From: Triatoma infestans
Taxonomy: Eukaryota > Arthropoda > Insecta > Hemiptera > Reduviidae
Length of the DNA stretch: 64,000 nt
NCBI GenBank assembly: GCA_011037195.1
Contig: JAAEAF010005012.1
Location: forward strand, 20,403 to 84,402
Direction: 5' to 3'
Shown piece after piece: positions 11,608 to 21,339 of this stretch. The notes under the pieces were generated by a model that was not told the origin of the DNA, searched no databases, and was given only the letters and a program-made list of their open reading frames with translations. Made by a program: the position numbers and the translations under genes. The first letter of the stretch is position 1; every line of letters begins with the position of its first letter.

Positions 11608-11649
11608 TTGGTCATCGACTCGATTCAGGCTTTTGCCCATCATCAGAAT
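11608..11649 (-). ncRNA. Hammerhead-ribozyme-like motif, decayed
   Basis: On the minus strand: CTGATGA core, stem GGGC with loop then GCC, GAAT in place of GAAA, then GAGTC and GATGACC. The GAAA core is altered, so self-cleavage is doubtful. It corresponds to the better copies at 17231-17268 and 26060-26097. Confidence 0.5.
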
Positions 11650-11698
11650 GTCTCGAAAAAACCTGTGCAATAAAATATACTTGCACCGGCTTATCAGG

Positions 11699-11741
11699 AC
11701 ATTATGATGATGGGCGAACACCCGAATGTGGTCGTTGACCA
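11699..11741 (+). ncRNA. Hammerhead-ribozyme-like motif, decayed
   Basis: Plus-strand partner of the motif above: ATGATGA in place of CTGAAGA, stem GGGC..ACCC, GAAT in place of GAAA, then GTGGTCGTTGACC. Core changes suggest it is inactive. Confidence 0.45.
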
Positions 11742-12001
11742 CCAAAAAAGAAGCCGTCTATCACAGAAAATATCCCTGATGCTTTCCTGCTTTGCGGACT
11801 CAACCGCAACAGATCTTATAAAAATTTACAATGATTCTACCTGGACCAGCAGAACAGAAAAATACAGGATATGTTGAACCACAGTTTGTTTATTTATTTT
11901 GGCATTCAGTTCTTAAGAAAAACATCTTTAAAAGCCAATAGATGTGTAATACAACTAACAAAATGAAATTGATATTTTAGCTGTAATGTAATTGGTGTGG
12001 C

Positions 12002-12334
12002 GTGGTGGCTTGGTTTAGGAAGACCAAAGAAGTATCGGTCAGGAGAACTCTTGACAAGGTACAGCGGCTCGCATGCTTATGCATGACGGGGGCTATGAGG
12101 ACTTGCCCCACCGCCGGGATGGAGGTTATCCTCAATCTGTCACCTTTGTACCTAGTGGTGGAAAGGGCGGCGAAGGGGGCTCTTCTTAGGATCTCTAGGG
12201 GTGGTGCAGGAGGGGGGAAGGGCTGGGGGTTAGAGAGTTGGTATTCTCACCTTTGGGCTCCCCCATCTGGCACCTCCCTAGGGACGGTATGGGTAAGAGG
12301 TACAGCTTCACTAAAAATTTTTCGTCGAAGCTAG
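12002..12334 (+). pseudogene. LINE ORF2: C-terminal end of reverse transcriptase
   Basis: The frame reads RRTLDKVQRLACLCMTGAMR and AGMEVILNLSPLYLVVE, the thumb/connection region found after the RT of R1/LOA-type LINEs. It then runs into LRISRGGAGGGKGWGLES. Downstream the homology continues in the frame of the RNase H ORF, so there is a frameshift around 12235-12290. Confidence 0.8.
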
Positions 12335-13227
12335 GGTCCAAGAGTGAGTGGAGCGAGGGATCCGCTCTGTTGGGCATCAAGGAACATGCCATTAAATGGT
12401 ATACTGATGGGTCGAAGACCCTCGAGGGGACTGGGGCGGGGGTGGTTGGTCCAAGGATCAAGCACTCGGAACCCATGGGTAAATTTCCCAGCATCTTCCA
12501 GGCGGAGATATACGCTATCGGAAGATGTGTTCAATTTAACCTCGATAGGGGATACAGGAATCAGGAGATTGTAATCCTTTCTGATAGTCAAGCAGCCACT
12601 GGAGCTCTGGGTGCACCAGTCATTAACTCTAATATGGTTTGGGAATGCCTAGATAAACTTAACGATCTGGGCAGCAGGAACAAAGTTGCACTCTGGTGGG
12701 TGCCGGGGCATGTTGGCATTGAAGGGAATGAGATGGCCGACTCCCTGGCCAAGATAGGCGCTATGACCCCCCTTCTGGGGCCGGAACCTTTTTGTGGGAT
12801 TAGCGACCTGTTTCTGTCAGAGGAACTTAGGAAGGAGGAGGAGGAGACGAAGAGATCTCAACTCTGGTACTCCCTCCCCGGGTTGCGGCAGGCCAAGATC
12901 TGCTTGGGAAATTATAACCAACGGAGGTCGGAGGCCTGCATTGGATTGAGTAAGAACAAGCTCCGCGTACTTACGGGTTTCCTCACGGGGCATTGCCGAC
13001 TTAGAGGACACCTGGTGAAGCTAGGCTTGGAAAGTGACAGCTCATGCAGATTCTGTGGGGAGTTGGTGGAAACTCCAATACATCTCCTAACAGACTGCGA
13101 GGCTGCCACTCAGAGAAGGTTTAGGAACCTGGACAGCTACCAGGTGGAGGAGGGGGACATACCCTCTCTAGAGCCCGTCAGGGTATTAGGATTCCTCAGG
13201 GATCTTAACCTGATGGAGGTATTGTAG
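12238..13227 (+). CDS. LINE ORF2: RNase H domain and C-terminal zinc finger
   Basis: Long open frame (329 codons) to the stop at 13227. The RNase H fold is complete by motif: D57 in YTDGS, E90 in FQAE, D116 in LSDSQAA, H158 in WVPGHVG and D168 in GNEMAD, the normal DEDHD set. A C-terminal finger follows with C270, C273, H282 and C287 (CRFCGELVETPIHLLTDC), typical of RNase H-bearing LINEs. The enzyme would remove the RNA strand during target-primed reverse transcription. The first ~20 residues are probably read-through from the shifted linker, so the true protein enters from the RT frame. The frame is intact but the element is 5'-truncated, so it is not independently mobile. Confidence 0.9.
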   Translation: MVFSPLGSPIWHLPRDGMGKRYSFTKNFSSKLGSKSEWSEGSALLGIKEHAIKWYTDGSKTLEGTGAGVVGPRIKHSEPMGKFPSIFQAEIYAIGRCVQFNLDRGYRNQEIVILSDSQAATGALGAPVINSNMVWECLDKLNDLGSRNKVALWWVPGHVGIEGNEMADSLAKIGAMTPLLGPEPFCGISDLFLSEELRKEEEETKRSQLWYSLPGLRQAKICLGNYNQRRSEACIGLSKNKLRVLTGFLTGHCRLRGHLVKLGLESDSSCRFCGELVETPIHLLTDCEAATQRRFRNLDSYQVEEGDIPSLEPVRVLGFLRDLNLMEVL

Positions 13228-13363
13228 AATGGATGTTCAACTGGGCATCCGTTCGGGTGCTATGGGCAGGCCTGTGGCACCCAGGGGGCATAGCACAATA
13301 GACCTGATCAAGGTCGCAGTGCGTTGGCCCCCCGATAAAAAAAAAAAAAAAAAAAATTGGTGT

Positions 13364-13920
13364 ATACATGAGCGATTTTGAAAGAGCGTATGTGTGCATA
13401 TGTTTAGAGAAAGAGAATGAATAAGCCACCACTGTTTGCAATAAATAATTTGAATATAATTGACTTTATATACTTTGCAATATTACAACAATAAACTTAT
13501 TAATACACAAAAACTATCGCACTTAATTATTCTGTAGCTAGATGGATTTTAAACACAAATGTTACACTTTAACATTTCTTGTCCCCCCCCCCCCCCCGAC
13601 TGTTGTAAGACGAATGCTGCTCGGAGAACTGCTTAAATACAACTCTCACCGCTATAGTAGTGGCTGAAAATACTATATTCAATTAGAAAAAAGTGTATAG
13701 TCTCCCTCTAACTATTTCTTGTCATTTTACCTGTCCTTTGTCTTTGACTAGCATTAACCTCAGTTTAATAGTCCCTTAACAGATTCTGAGTTCACTTCAC
13801 CCCTATAAAATACACGTTAAATTAAAATTACTAATACATTTTCCAAAATTATTTCTCCTATTTTTTTTTTAATATTTCCGCTTACTTCTTCCATTATATA
13901 ACGTAAAAAAAAAAAATAAA
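13364..13920. other. Low-complexity interval with C15 tract
   Basis: AT-rich, with a run of 15 C at about 13583-13597 and T and A runs near 13860 and 13905. No gene recognised. Confidence 0.5.
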
Positions 13921-14120
13921 GGGAAGGGTTCGAGTCCAGCTGTGCTACCTTAGATTTTTTTCTTCCTAGGGGCCTCTACAGCTCACTGTCCGTTGATGGT
14001 CAGTGTTGTCTGTAGCGATAAAACACTGTCCGGAGGCCGGCAGTGAGAATGCTCTGGTCGCTAATGACCATAGATGTTGACGCGCCTTAAATTAAAAAAA
14101 AAAAAACAAAAAAAAAAAAA
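13921..14120 (+). mobile_element. tRNA-headed SINE, tail type A, internal deletion in head
   Basis: Begins GGGAAGG and jumps directly to GGTTCGAGTCC (B box), so the A box and the middle of the tRNA-like head are deleted, apparently between two GG-rich points. The body (CTTCCTAGG.GCCTCTACAGC, then GGAGGCCGGCAGTG) and the type A tail (GCTAATGACCATAGATGTTG, then GCGCCTTAAATT plus A run) are as in the other copies. Without its A box it is unlikely to be transcribed by RNA polymerase III. Confidence 0.8.
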
Positions 14121-15311
14121 ACGTAAAAAATATTATTTTATCAGTTTCATTTTGTTAATTCCAGTAAATAACTGTTGAATTTGAAGATGGTTTAGTAAGA
14201 ACCGGGACCGGTTGTCACAATAAACAAATAAAATTGTTGCATGGACACATCCTAAAATTTTTCTTTTCGTGCTATTATCTGCGGAGTCCATAATAGCATC
14301 GGTAATCAACAAGAAATTGAATTCTACCATGGATTTATCATATAATTAAATCAGATAGATTTTACGCCCAACCAGAGAGGACCTATATCTACAATTACTT
14401 CACTATTTTTTCTTTTTTTAAAAATATATACAAATTAAATTCCTAAGATTAAACGGAAAATTCGTACTCATTTCATCGTTACGTTATGTTTCGTTACTAG
14501 TTTATATGTCGACCGTTTAAACCTTCATAGCGTGATGAAAGAATTCAGTAAAGAATGCTAATAAAATCAACTCAACCTTTCATTTCTTGTAAATTTTAAG
14601 AATTTCTGGAAAATGTTGAAAATATTTTCAGTTTTATAAGAGGAAACTTTTTTTTCTTTCTTTTTTTCTTACAGAGTCACAATTATGAAATTAAGTTTTT
14701 TTTTTTTTACTAATTTTTCTTTCTAAAATTAGAATAACTGAGCTGGTTTACTTACTATTGGGGAGTGAACTGTCTGCCGCTGAAAAGTGACTTTTTATGC
14801 TTTAATTTGATTGTAGGGAAATTTTACTACTTTTTTTTTTGTTGACTTTTAATAAAAGTCCTTTCTTTTCCAAACATTTTTCTTTATCTTTTTTTGCAAT
14901 TACTTCATTTTTTTTCTTCTTTACTACAACACTAGAACGCATATTTTTAAAGTAATGACTTTAAAAAAAAAAGTTTCTTTGGTTGTAGAAACAATTGAAA
15001 CTGAGTAAGTAATAGTTGATAATTAAGCTTTACATTACTAAGTTCTGAAGAAATATTAAAAATTGCAGTCATAGCAATTATAATTTCAACTATTATGTCA
15101 TTGGTTATCTTTATTAGGAGGTGGGTACATTTATTTGAATTTGGATAAAGTCTTGCAAAGATGCCGATTGTATAACACGCATTTTTTATAAACATTTTTT
15201 TAAGGTATTATTGTTGAAATAATGTAATTTAGTTTTTAAATTATGGTTTGGTCAAAAGAATGAAAATAAGGGTTGGTAATAGTAAATTGAAGTTTAGAAT
15301 AAATAAGAAAA
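14121..15311. other. AT-rich interval without recognised genes
   Basis: Many T and A runs, and short chance frames on the minus strand with strongly AT-driven composition. Nothing recognised. Confidence 0.45.
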
Positions 15312-15323
15312 TAGTTATTTATT

Positions 15324-15573
15324 TAGGGAAGGGATTAGCTCAGTGGTTAGTGCACTGGACTCCAACGCGGAGGTCCCGGGTTCGAGTCCAGCAGTGCTGC
15401 TCTTAGATTTTTTCTTCCTAGGAGCCTCTACAGCTCACTGTCCGCTGATGGACAGTGTTGTCTGTAACTTTGAATACACTATCCGGAGGCCGGCAGTGCA
15501 CTGAAAAGGCTCTGGGCGCCAATGACCATTGATATTGACGCGCCTTAAATTAAAAAAAGTAAAGAAAAAAAAG
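15324..15573 (+). mobile_element. tRNA-headed SINE, tail type A, complete, perfect 12-bp TSD
   Basis: Flanked by AGTTATTTATTT at 15312-15323 and 15574-15585. The head has an A box (TTAGCTCAGTGG) and a B box (GGTTCGAGTCC) at tRNA spacing. The body is CTTCCTAGGAGCCTCTACAG plus GGAGGCCGGCAGTGCACTG. The tail is GGGCGCCAATGACCATTGAT, then GACGCGCC and an A-rich end. The perfect TSD suggests a young insertion copied by a LINE-type machinery. Confidence 0.92.
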
Positions 15574-15585
15574 AGTTATTTATTT

Positions 15586-16087
15586 GATAAGTGAATAACT
15601 CATTTATGTGTGAAAGTTTAACTTCCTTCACTAAATTTAGTGTAATAATCGTCACATTATTCAACGATTGCAGGAAAAAAATTAAAACAAGAAAAAAAAA
15701 ATGCGAACAGTTTTTCTTAAATTAAAATTATTTAAAAGAGTGACCTACAGGAATTCCGCGATCATCGTCATGCACTCATGATTGGTCTTCAGACTGAAAC
15801 CCTGTCCATGTTTGATAAGAATCGACTTCTTGTTCATATTGCATTAGGATTCTTCACGGTAGTTGAAAAAGTTTTATACCAACATTGAACAAAGAAATTC
15901 ACTTTGTTATTGCAAGTAAATGGTTAAAGGAAATTAGCAGGGCTTCCATTAGGTCCTCCTATTAGCTGCAAAGCAGTGTGGAAGGGGAAACATAGACTAC
16001 GTCTGTGTTCCTTGTCAATCATGTGTGAGCCGGCAAGAAAATGGGAAATTAATTGACCCTTATCTTCAACTTATCAGATATTACTAA
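15586..16087. other. Interval without recognised genes
   Basis: A moderately complex stretch (15740-16080) with no clear homology that I can name. The same anonymous sequence seems to resume after the LINE insertion (16542 onward), as the TSD predicts. Confidence 0.4.
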
Positions 16088-16095
16088 CCATAGCG

Positions 16096-16532
16096 GTCGG
16101 CAGGCCAAGATCTGCCTGAGAAATTATAACCAACGGAGATCGGAGGCCTGCATCGGCTGAGTAAGAACAAACTCCGCGTTCTTAAGGGTTTCCTCACGGG
16201 GTATTGCCTGGTGAAGCTGGGTTTGGAAAGTGACAGCTCATGCAGATTCTGTGAGGAGTTGAAGGAAACTCCATTAAATCTCCTAACAGACTGCGAGGTT
16301 GCCACTCAGAGGAGATTCAAGAACCTCTGGGTAGCTACCAGTATACCCTCACTAGAGCCTGTCAGGGTATTGGGATTCCTTAGGGATCTCAACCTGATGG
16401 AGGTTTTGTAGAACGGATGTTCAAAGGACATCTGTTCGGGTGCTGTGGGTAATAACCTGCGGCACCCAGGGGGCATAGCACAATAGATTAAAAGGTCGCA
16501 GTGCTTTGGGCCCCCTTCAAAAAAAAAAAAAC
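16096..16532 (+). mobile_element. LINE 3' fragment, same family as 11999-13354, 9-bp TSD
   Basis: ACCATAGCG at 16087-16095 and 16533-16541 brackets the copy. It begins in the region after RNase H (GGCAGGCCAAGATCTGCC), keeps the CCHC-like finger and the LRDLNLMEVL end of ORF2 with indels, and has the same 3' UTR with GGGGGCATAGCACAATAGA and AGGTCGCAGTGC, then GGGCCCCC and an A tail. It is a strongly 5'-truncated insertion. Confidence 0.88.
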
Positions 16533-17087
16533 ACCATAGCGATTTTTGCCAGCATTAGTCTAAAACTTTTACTAGCAACATCCCTGAAGAAGGTTAAAGC
16601 TGCATTCGACTGTAACACGACATTGCATCAACTAGAAGATTCAAATGTTTTGAAATTTAAAACTAGTTTTGTGCACGAAGAAAATTGCTAATAAAATTGG
16701 TGATGTCCGGCTAAAAAAAAATTATCTATTTTGAAGAGAGAGTTCTGAAGCAGTTTCAAAAGAAATCACATAATCACTAACAAATTGCAAAAACACTCGC
16801 TAGGACGGCCATTCAATAAATAACGAGACAAATTGTTATAACTCAGAAATGGTTTGTTTAATTAAAATAATAGTTTCAGTGCGTCAAGTTGGCATCCTTG
16901 TACTTAGCTTCTCATCAGCAGTTCGAGAGTATTTGGTAAGCATAACCTCAAATGTATTCACTTAACAATGGCGAGTCTGCTCGAGCATTGCAGCTCGAAG
17001 GAACAACGCTCATTGATTAGATTTTTAGTTGCAGAGTGCATTAAAGGTAGTGAAATTCAGGAAAGAATGTTGAAAGTGCACGGGAAT

Positions 17088-17345
17088 AATTTGTTGTGGT
17101 GGTTGGTTCCGCAGAGCTGGAAAGCATCAGAGACAATTTTGGTTATGAGAGAGAGAGAGAGAGAAAGGAACAAGTGTGTAAACTAAATTTGCTCTGTGCA
17201 AGTCTGTGTTGTCATACTGTCTGAAAATCGCATCCTGAAGATGGGCGAACGCCCGAAACCGGTCGATGACCACAAAATGAAGCAGCTACCACGGAAAATG
17301 TCTCTGATAAGGGAATAATTGTTTGAAAGTTTGCCATAACAGTTT
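17088..17345 (+). repeat. Penelope-like element terminal repeat inside mariner
   Basis: Contains on the minus strand the phrase for CCAGCTCTGCGGAACCAACC and on the plus strand the ribozyme block followed by CCACGGAAAATGTCTCTGAT, the same units as 26003-26240. A (GA)n run at about 17148-17165 sits between. The arrangement is partly inverted, as in 11566-11822. Confidence 0.7.
17231..17268 (+). ncRNA. Hammerhead ribozyme motif, PLE type with minimal stem III
   Basis: Stem I strand CATC, core CTGAAGA (17235-17241), stem II GGGC-GAAC-GCCC, core GAAA (17255-17258), self-complementary ACCGGT with the cleavage triplet GTC (17262-17264), then GATG to close stem I. All core positions match the CUGANGA/GAAA/GUC consensus. 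The near-absent stem III, made only of a palindrome, is the known form for PLE hammerheads that act as dimers. Confidence 0.75.
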
Positions 17346-17880
17346 AAAAGTGGCCATATAAGTGGACGGACTGGTTGAAGTTGCAACTTCCTTCCTCGAA
17401 TCTCGCATTAACGCGTTAATTCAGGGCAACAGGCGTATTACTGTTGAACTGATAGGTGAAGAAGTGCACGCGAGTGTTGGAACTGTCCATAACATTAATC
17501 AGGATAAGCTGCAGTACAAGGAAACTTGTGTGAGATGGATTCCAAGTCCATATGCCACACACGGCACAGTTAACTCAAGAAACACTTCAAAAAGTGGGGT
17601 GGAAGATCCTTCCACAGCCCTTTACAGCCACGACCTCGCCCCATCGGACTTCCATTTATTTGGACCCCTTAAAGAGGCTCTACGAGGAAAAACATGTTCA
17701 ATCAAATGAAGAAGTTAAACATCAGATGCAAAATTGGTTTCAAGATCAACCCAAAGAATTTTATGCCAGAGGCATAAATTAGAAGAACGATGGGAAAAGT
17801 AAACAAAGTTTTGTAATGATGAAATAAATAGTTTTTGAGCTACAGCAATTTGTCTCGTTAATTATTGAATGACGCTCGTA

Positions 17881-19008
17881 TATCAATCAGATGCCGATAA
17901 AAATTATTAAGGAGATTTTTTTGAGCGTATAGGGAATACTATATACTGTCTTTACCAGATTTGATGAATTCAAAATAAGTTCTACATTTGCTGACAATGA
18001 AAAATGATAGTTTTTTATTTTTTTATTTTTTTTACTTAAATGTAATATAGTATGGAGCAAATATATTTGCAAAAGAAAGTAACAAAGAATATTTTAATAA
18101 ATTTATTTGATAGTATTTCACAAACAGTTGAACAATTGTCCTTTAATGCATTCGATGTTTTGCTACTCTTCTACATTTTTCGACTACGATTGTGTTTTTT
18201 TACTTTCTCTTATTTTTTTGCCGACTTTTTCCTACTATCTCCCTTTCTTCTATAATATATATATTTCCAAGTCTAAGAATCTCTATTTCTTCTGTTTCCT
18301 TTCTAAGCTGAAAACATTGCCATTATGTGTAATTTATCTCACTTGTTACAGAGAGAGAAAGACTTTCTTCTTTTTTCTATTTTGGCGATCTCCTGCTTCT
18401 CCCTTCATCTTAACGAAAAGGTGGTAAGGGGGCTATTTCTTAAAAGTGGAATGAGGACATGGAGTGAAAGATTATGAGAGAGAGAGAGAGTGAGAAGGAG
18501 AAAGACAAAGTAATAGAGAAAGAGGGAACGAGAGATGAGAAAAAAAGGGGAAGATGGAAAAAAACATTGACGTAGTAAAAAAGATTATCTACACCGGTAT
18601 GGTATAGGGGTACTAAGGACAAGAGTTGGGAATAGCAGGACTGTCAAGACAGAAAGGGGGAAATGGCATAATGAAAAATTATCGTTCTGTCTTTAATGGC
18701 GGTCCATCTTCAACCAAATCAATACAAAGGTAAATATAAAGTCTTGGGCAAGAAAAAAAAAAAAGACTGATAATAATAAAATAATGGATAATTAATTAAT
18801 CTATATAGATAAAGTGTGACATCTTTCTATCCTAAATCACAGCTAAATGGCTTTAAGGAATTCAATGAAATTTAATATGTTTTTCTTGCTATTGACAATC
18901 AATCTGCAATTTTATTTGATTTCAAAACTCAGACATATTTATTTAAAAAAAACAAAAAAAAAAAAAAACAGCCTTCCAAAATTTGATGTTTTATCCTTTT
19001 TACACTAT
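17881..19008. other. Low-complexity interval
   Basis: T-rich and GA-rich tracts, including a GA run at about 18473-18491 and an A run near 18949-18968. Frames here are composition artefacts. No gene recognised. Confidence 0.5.
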
Positions 19009-19021
19009 GAAAATACGGTCA

Positions 19022-20060
19022 CGCCTTTGATATGGTACACAGGCAGGACCTCTGGAACGTCCTTATGTAGAAAGGAGTGAATACTGGACACTGAGACTTG
19101 CAGCAGAAAGTTTTTATAGGAGCACTAGGAATATTGTGAGGACCGCTAATGCAGAGTCCTCTGAGTTCAAAACAAATAATGGAGTTAAGCAGGGTTGCAG
19201 CCTTAGCCCCTTTCCTTTTCATATTATTTATGGACGAGGTAATTAAAGAATGCTGCAAGAGAATGAAACCACTCCCATTAGGTCATAGATTCTGCAAAGG
19301 ATAGGGCACAGTTGGTTTGCCTTTGCAGATGATATCCTTATCCTTGTAGAAAGTGAGAATAACCTTCAGACCAACATGGGAATTTTGGCGGAAGAGCTGG
19401 GAAAAGTGAAGCTACAGGTAAACCCAGAGAAAACTAAGACCATTGGTGATAGCAAAGGAAAGAGAAGATCATCATGTACAGTTAATGGGACGGAGATAGA
19501 GCAGGTAGATAGCTTGAAATATCTAGGCGCCTATCTGTCCCAAAAAGGTACTCTGGACGAAGAGATAAAGGGAAGGGTGGCTACCGCAGGAAAAGTCCTT
19601 CACGCTTTGAGACAAGCTTCGTAGGAAAGCCAGAAGCCTCTAAAGCGGCAAAGATAGCCGTGCATAAGACTATATTTCTGCCAATACTTACATATTCCAG
19701 TAAGACCTGGACCCTCACGGAAAGGCATAAAAGCGCTGTCCAAGCTATGGAGATGCGATACTTGAGAAAAATAGAGGGGAAAACAAGAAGGGACAAAGTT
19801 AGCAATGTGTAAATTAGAAGAAAATTAAAAGTAAAGCCCGCAACAGAGATCGTAGCTACCAGCCAGCTGCGTTGGTTAGAACATGTTATGAGAATGGAGG
19901 AGGGAAGTCTGGCGAGGAGAGTATATGAGACCAGAGTGACACGTTCCAGGAAAAGAGGAAGGCCTAGGAGACTTTGGGAACAGGATGTCCGACAGAGTTT
20001 CGAAGACAGAGGTTGGGATTGGAGAAGAAGGAAAGAGATGGCACGGGATAGGGACGGTTA
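19022..20060 (+). pseudogene. LINE reverse transcriptase C-terminal half
   Basis: Blocks in order: AFDMVHRQDLWNVLM, NNGVKQGCSLSP, FADDILILVESENNLQTN (catalytic FADD, about 19322-19340), an open stretch at 19376-19624 with VNPEKTKTIGDSKGKRR and VDSLKYLGAYLSQKG, then TYSSKTWTLTERHKSAVQAM and the C-terminal QLRWLEHVMRMEEGSLARRV, KRGRPRRLWEQDVRQS. The VKQGCSLSP box and the RW-GHV type tail resemble RTE/CR1-like insect LINEs; I do not assign a clade. Frameshifts near 19205, 19330 and 19620 disable it. Confidence 0.85.
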
Positions 20061-20124
20061 GAGAAAGCTCTGCAGGGCCTCGACACCGCTATAGTGGTAT
20101 AAGAGGAACGGACTAAGAAGAAAA
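19022..20124 (+). mobile_element. LINE, 5'-truncated in the reverse transcriptase, perfect 13-bp TSD
   Basis: GAAAATACGGTCA occurs at 19009-19021 and 20125-20137. The insert begins inside the RT palm (AFDMVHRQDLW) and ends with an AAGAAGAAAA tail. It differs from the Jockey and RNase H LINEs in this window. Confidence 0.88.
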
Positions 20125-20137
20125 GAAAATACGGTCA

Positions 20138-20960
20138 TTATAGCACTTGGACATATTCCAGAATTTAAGATTACATTACAGAGCAAATAGATTACAAAAA
20201 ATGATTTCTGTCATATTTATTAGGCAAATAATTTCAGAAACTATTCAAGAAACAACAGTTGATTTTGATCATATTTTACGCTGCTGCCGTTAATGAGTAC
20301 ATTGTAAAATTGTTTGAAAAAACAAAAATGGCTAAAGTCCTTAAAGGAATAGTCCGGGAAACTATATCCAATAGCTTAAACTATGGTTCAAGATAAGCTT
20401 TAAGCTTTTTGATCATTGCTAAAATCAATTTTTTTCAACGAAAGTTTTTCCATTAAAGTTATAATACGTAATTATTTTTTTTTATAGAAAATGAATGGAA
20501 CCATTTTTTGAGAAAATTATATAAAACTGAAAAATTATTCTGGAAAAGTGTAAATTCTCATTAAAAGGCAAGAAAAGCTATAAAAAAAAACTTTAAAATC
20601 TGACGAAAAACATCAAACAGCCAAACTATTATTTTGTTTTTATAGATTGATTTGTTTAGTTATTGTCCAATTGTTGTTAGCCTTGTTTGTTCATATTAGG
20701 AATCAATTAGTGAATTTGGATAGACTGCCCAGAATTTATCCAACAGTCAAAATAAGATAGTATAGCGGTTAAAGGAGCCTTTAGTCAATAGGTGAAGAAT
20801 AGATACCATATTTGAAGAGAGAAAAAGGATAGAAAAGGAAAAATCGGGTTGCGAAACACTCACACGATATTTTATGATTGCAATTGATACCTACAATTTA
20901 ATTAATAAACTATCTTTGAAATGTTAACAAATGTTTAGTTGAGTTGCCCAAAATAAAAAT
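20138..20960. other. AT-rich interval; possible weak family M sequence
   Basis: Around 20505-20560, GAACCATTTTTTGAGAAAAT followed by AAACTGAAAAATTATTCTGG recalls family M but is too diverged to bound. No coding sequence. Confidence 0.4.
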
Positions 20961-20974
20961 AATGTGGTAGGGGT

Positions 20975-21230
20975 GGGAAGGGATTAATTAGCTCAGTGGT
21001 AGCGCGCTGGACTTGCAATGCGGCGGTCCGAGTTCGAGTCCAGCTGCTGCCCTTAGATTTTTTCTTCCTAGGAGCCTCTTAGAGCTCACCAGTGTCTGCA
21101 ACGAGAGAACATTGTCCTGAGGCCGGCAGTGCACTGAAAAGCCTCCGAACTTTGGGGTAGCTATAAGGGCCCAGAAGGGCTTTGGATAGCATAGGGCTTG
21201 GGTCAATCCCTACAGACAATAAAAAATAAC
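20975..21230 (+). mobile_element. tRNA-headed SINE, tail type C, perfect 14-bp TSD
   Basis: AATGTGGTAGGGGT at 20961-20974 and 21231-21244. The head has TTAGCTCAGTGG and GAGTTCGAGTCC, and the body is the shared CTTCCTAGGAGCC and GGCCGGCAGTGCACTGAAAA. The tail is unlike the others: TTTGGGGTAGCTATAAGGGC, GGATAGCATAGGGCTTGGGT, CCCTACAGACAAT plus A-rich end. This is a third 3' module on the same SINE body. Confidence 0.9.
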
Positions 21231-21339
21231 AATGTGGTAGGGGTTATACTTAATATATACCTGGGAGAACAGTGCGGGCGTCGTAACCCACAAAGCTTGT
21301 CGGTTTAATTTAAATTTCAACCTAACTGACAAGCCATCT

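Larger units (their letters stand above)
11566..11822. repeat. Penelope-like element terminal repeat, head-to-head palindrome
   Basis: Two inverted half-units related to the PLE repeats at 17090-17320 and 26003-26240. The left half reads on the minus strand and the right half on the plus strand; each has a decayed hammerhead motif and the flank CACGGAAAATGTCTCTGATG in altered form. No protein remnant lies with it. Confidence 0.7.
11999..13354 (+). mobile_element. LINE 3' portion with RNase H, 5'-truncated, with TSD
   Basis: A 9-bp duplication AATTGGTGT lies at 11990-11998 and 13355-13363, directly after a pure A tail. The copy holds the end of the reverse transcriptase, RNase H, a C-terminal CCHC-like finger and a structured 3' UTR. 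The UTR has a GGGGG...CCCCC pair framing CACAATAGA and AGGTCGCAGTGC (13283-13336). Related fragments sit at 16096-16532 and 53528-53935. Confidence 0.9.
16968..17790 (+). pseudogene. mariner transposase remnant (ends only)
   Basis: N-terminal part from 16968: MASLLEHCSSKEQRSLIRFL, and SEIQERMLKVHGNN before the PLE insertion. After it come VATSFLESRINALIQGNRR and ELIGEEVHASVGTVHNI (second HTH region of mariner transposases), then CVRWIP and QETLQK. The frame then jumps straight to SHDLAPSDFHLFGPLKEALR and NEEVKHQMQNWFQDQPKEFY. The first two catalytic aspartate blocks are deleted; only the third (PSDFH) remains. Confidence 0.82.
16803..17878 (+). mobile_element. mariner-family element, internally deleted, with nested PLE repeat
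   Basis: Terminal inverted repeats of about 40 bp share CATTCAATAA, TAACGAGACAAATTG and AACTCA/GCTCA blocks, with TA on both outer sides (16801-16802 and 17879-17880). The plus-strand transposase is recognisable at both ends but lacks the catalytic middle, and a Penelope-type repeat interrupts it at about 17088-17345. Confidence 0.85.

Noticed and set aside
12238..13227. Possible domesticated host RNase H gene
   Set aside because: A-tail, TSD, LINE-type finger and RT remnants upstream show it is part of a LINE copy.
15324..15395. tRNA-like sequences with A and B boxes at several places (also 20975, 38579, 55420 and reverse copies)
   Set aside because: They continue into a shared non-tRNA body and tail, are flanked by TSDs and lack good acceptor-stem pairing. 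They are SINE heads, not tRNA genes.
18440..18622. Minus-strand frame rich in S, L and F
   Set aside because: Produced by GA/CT simple sequence.
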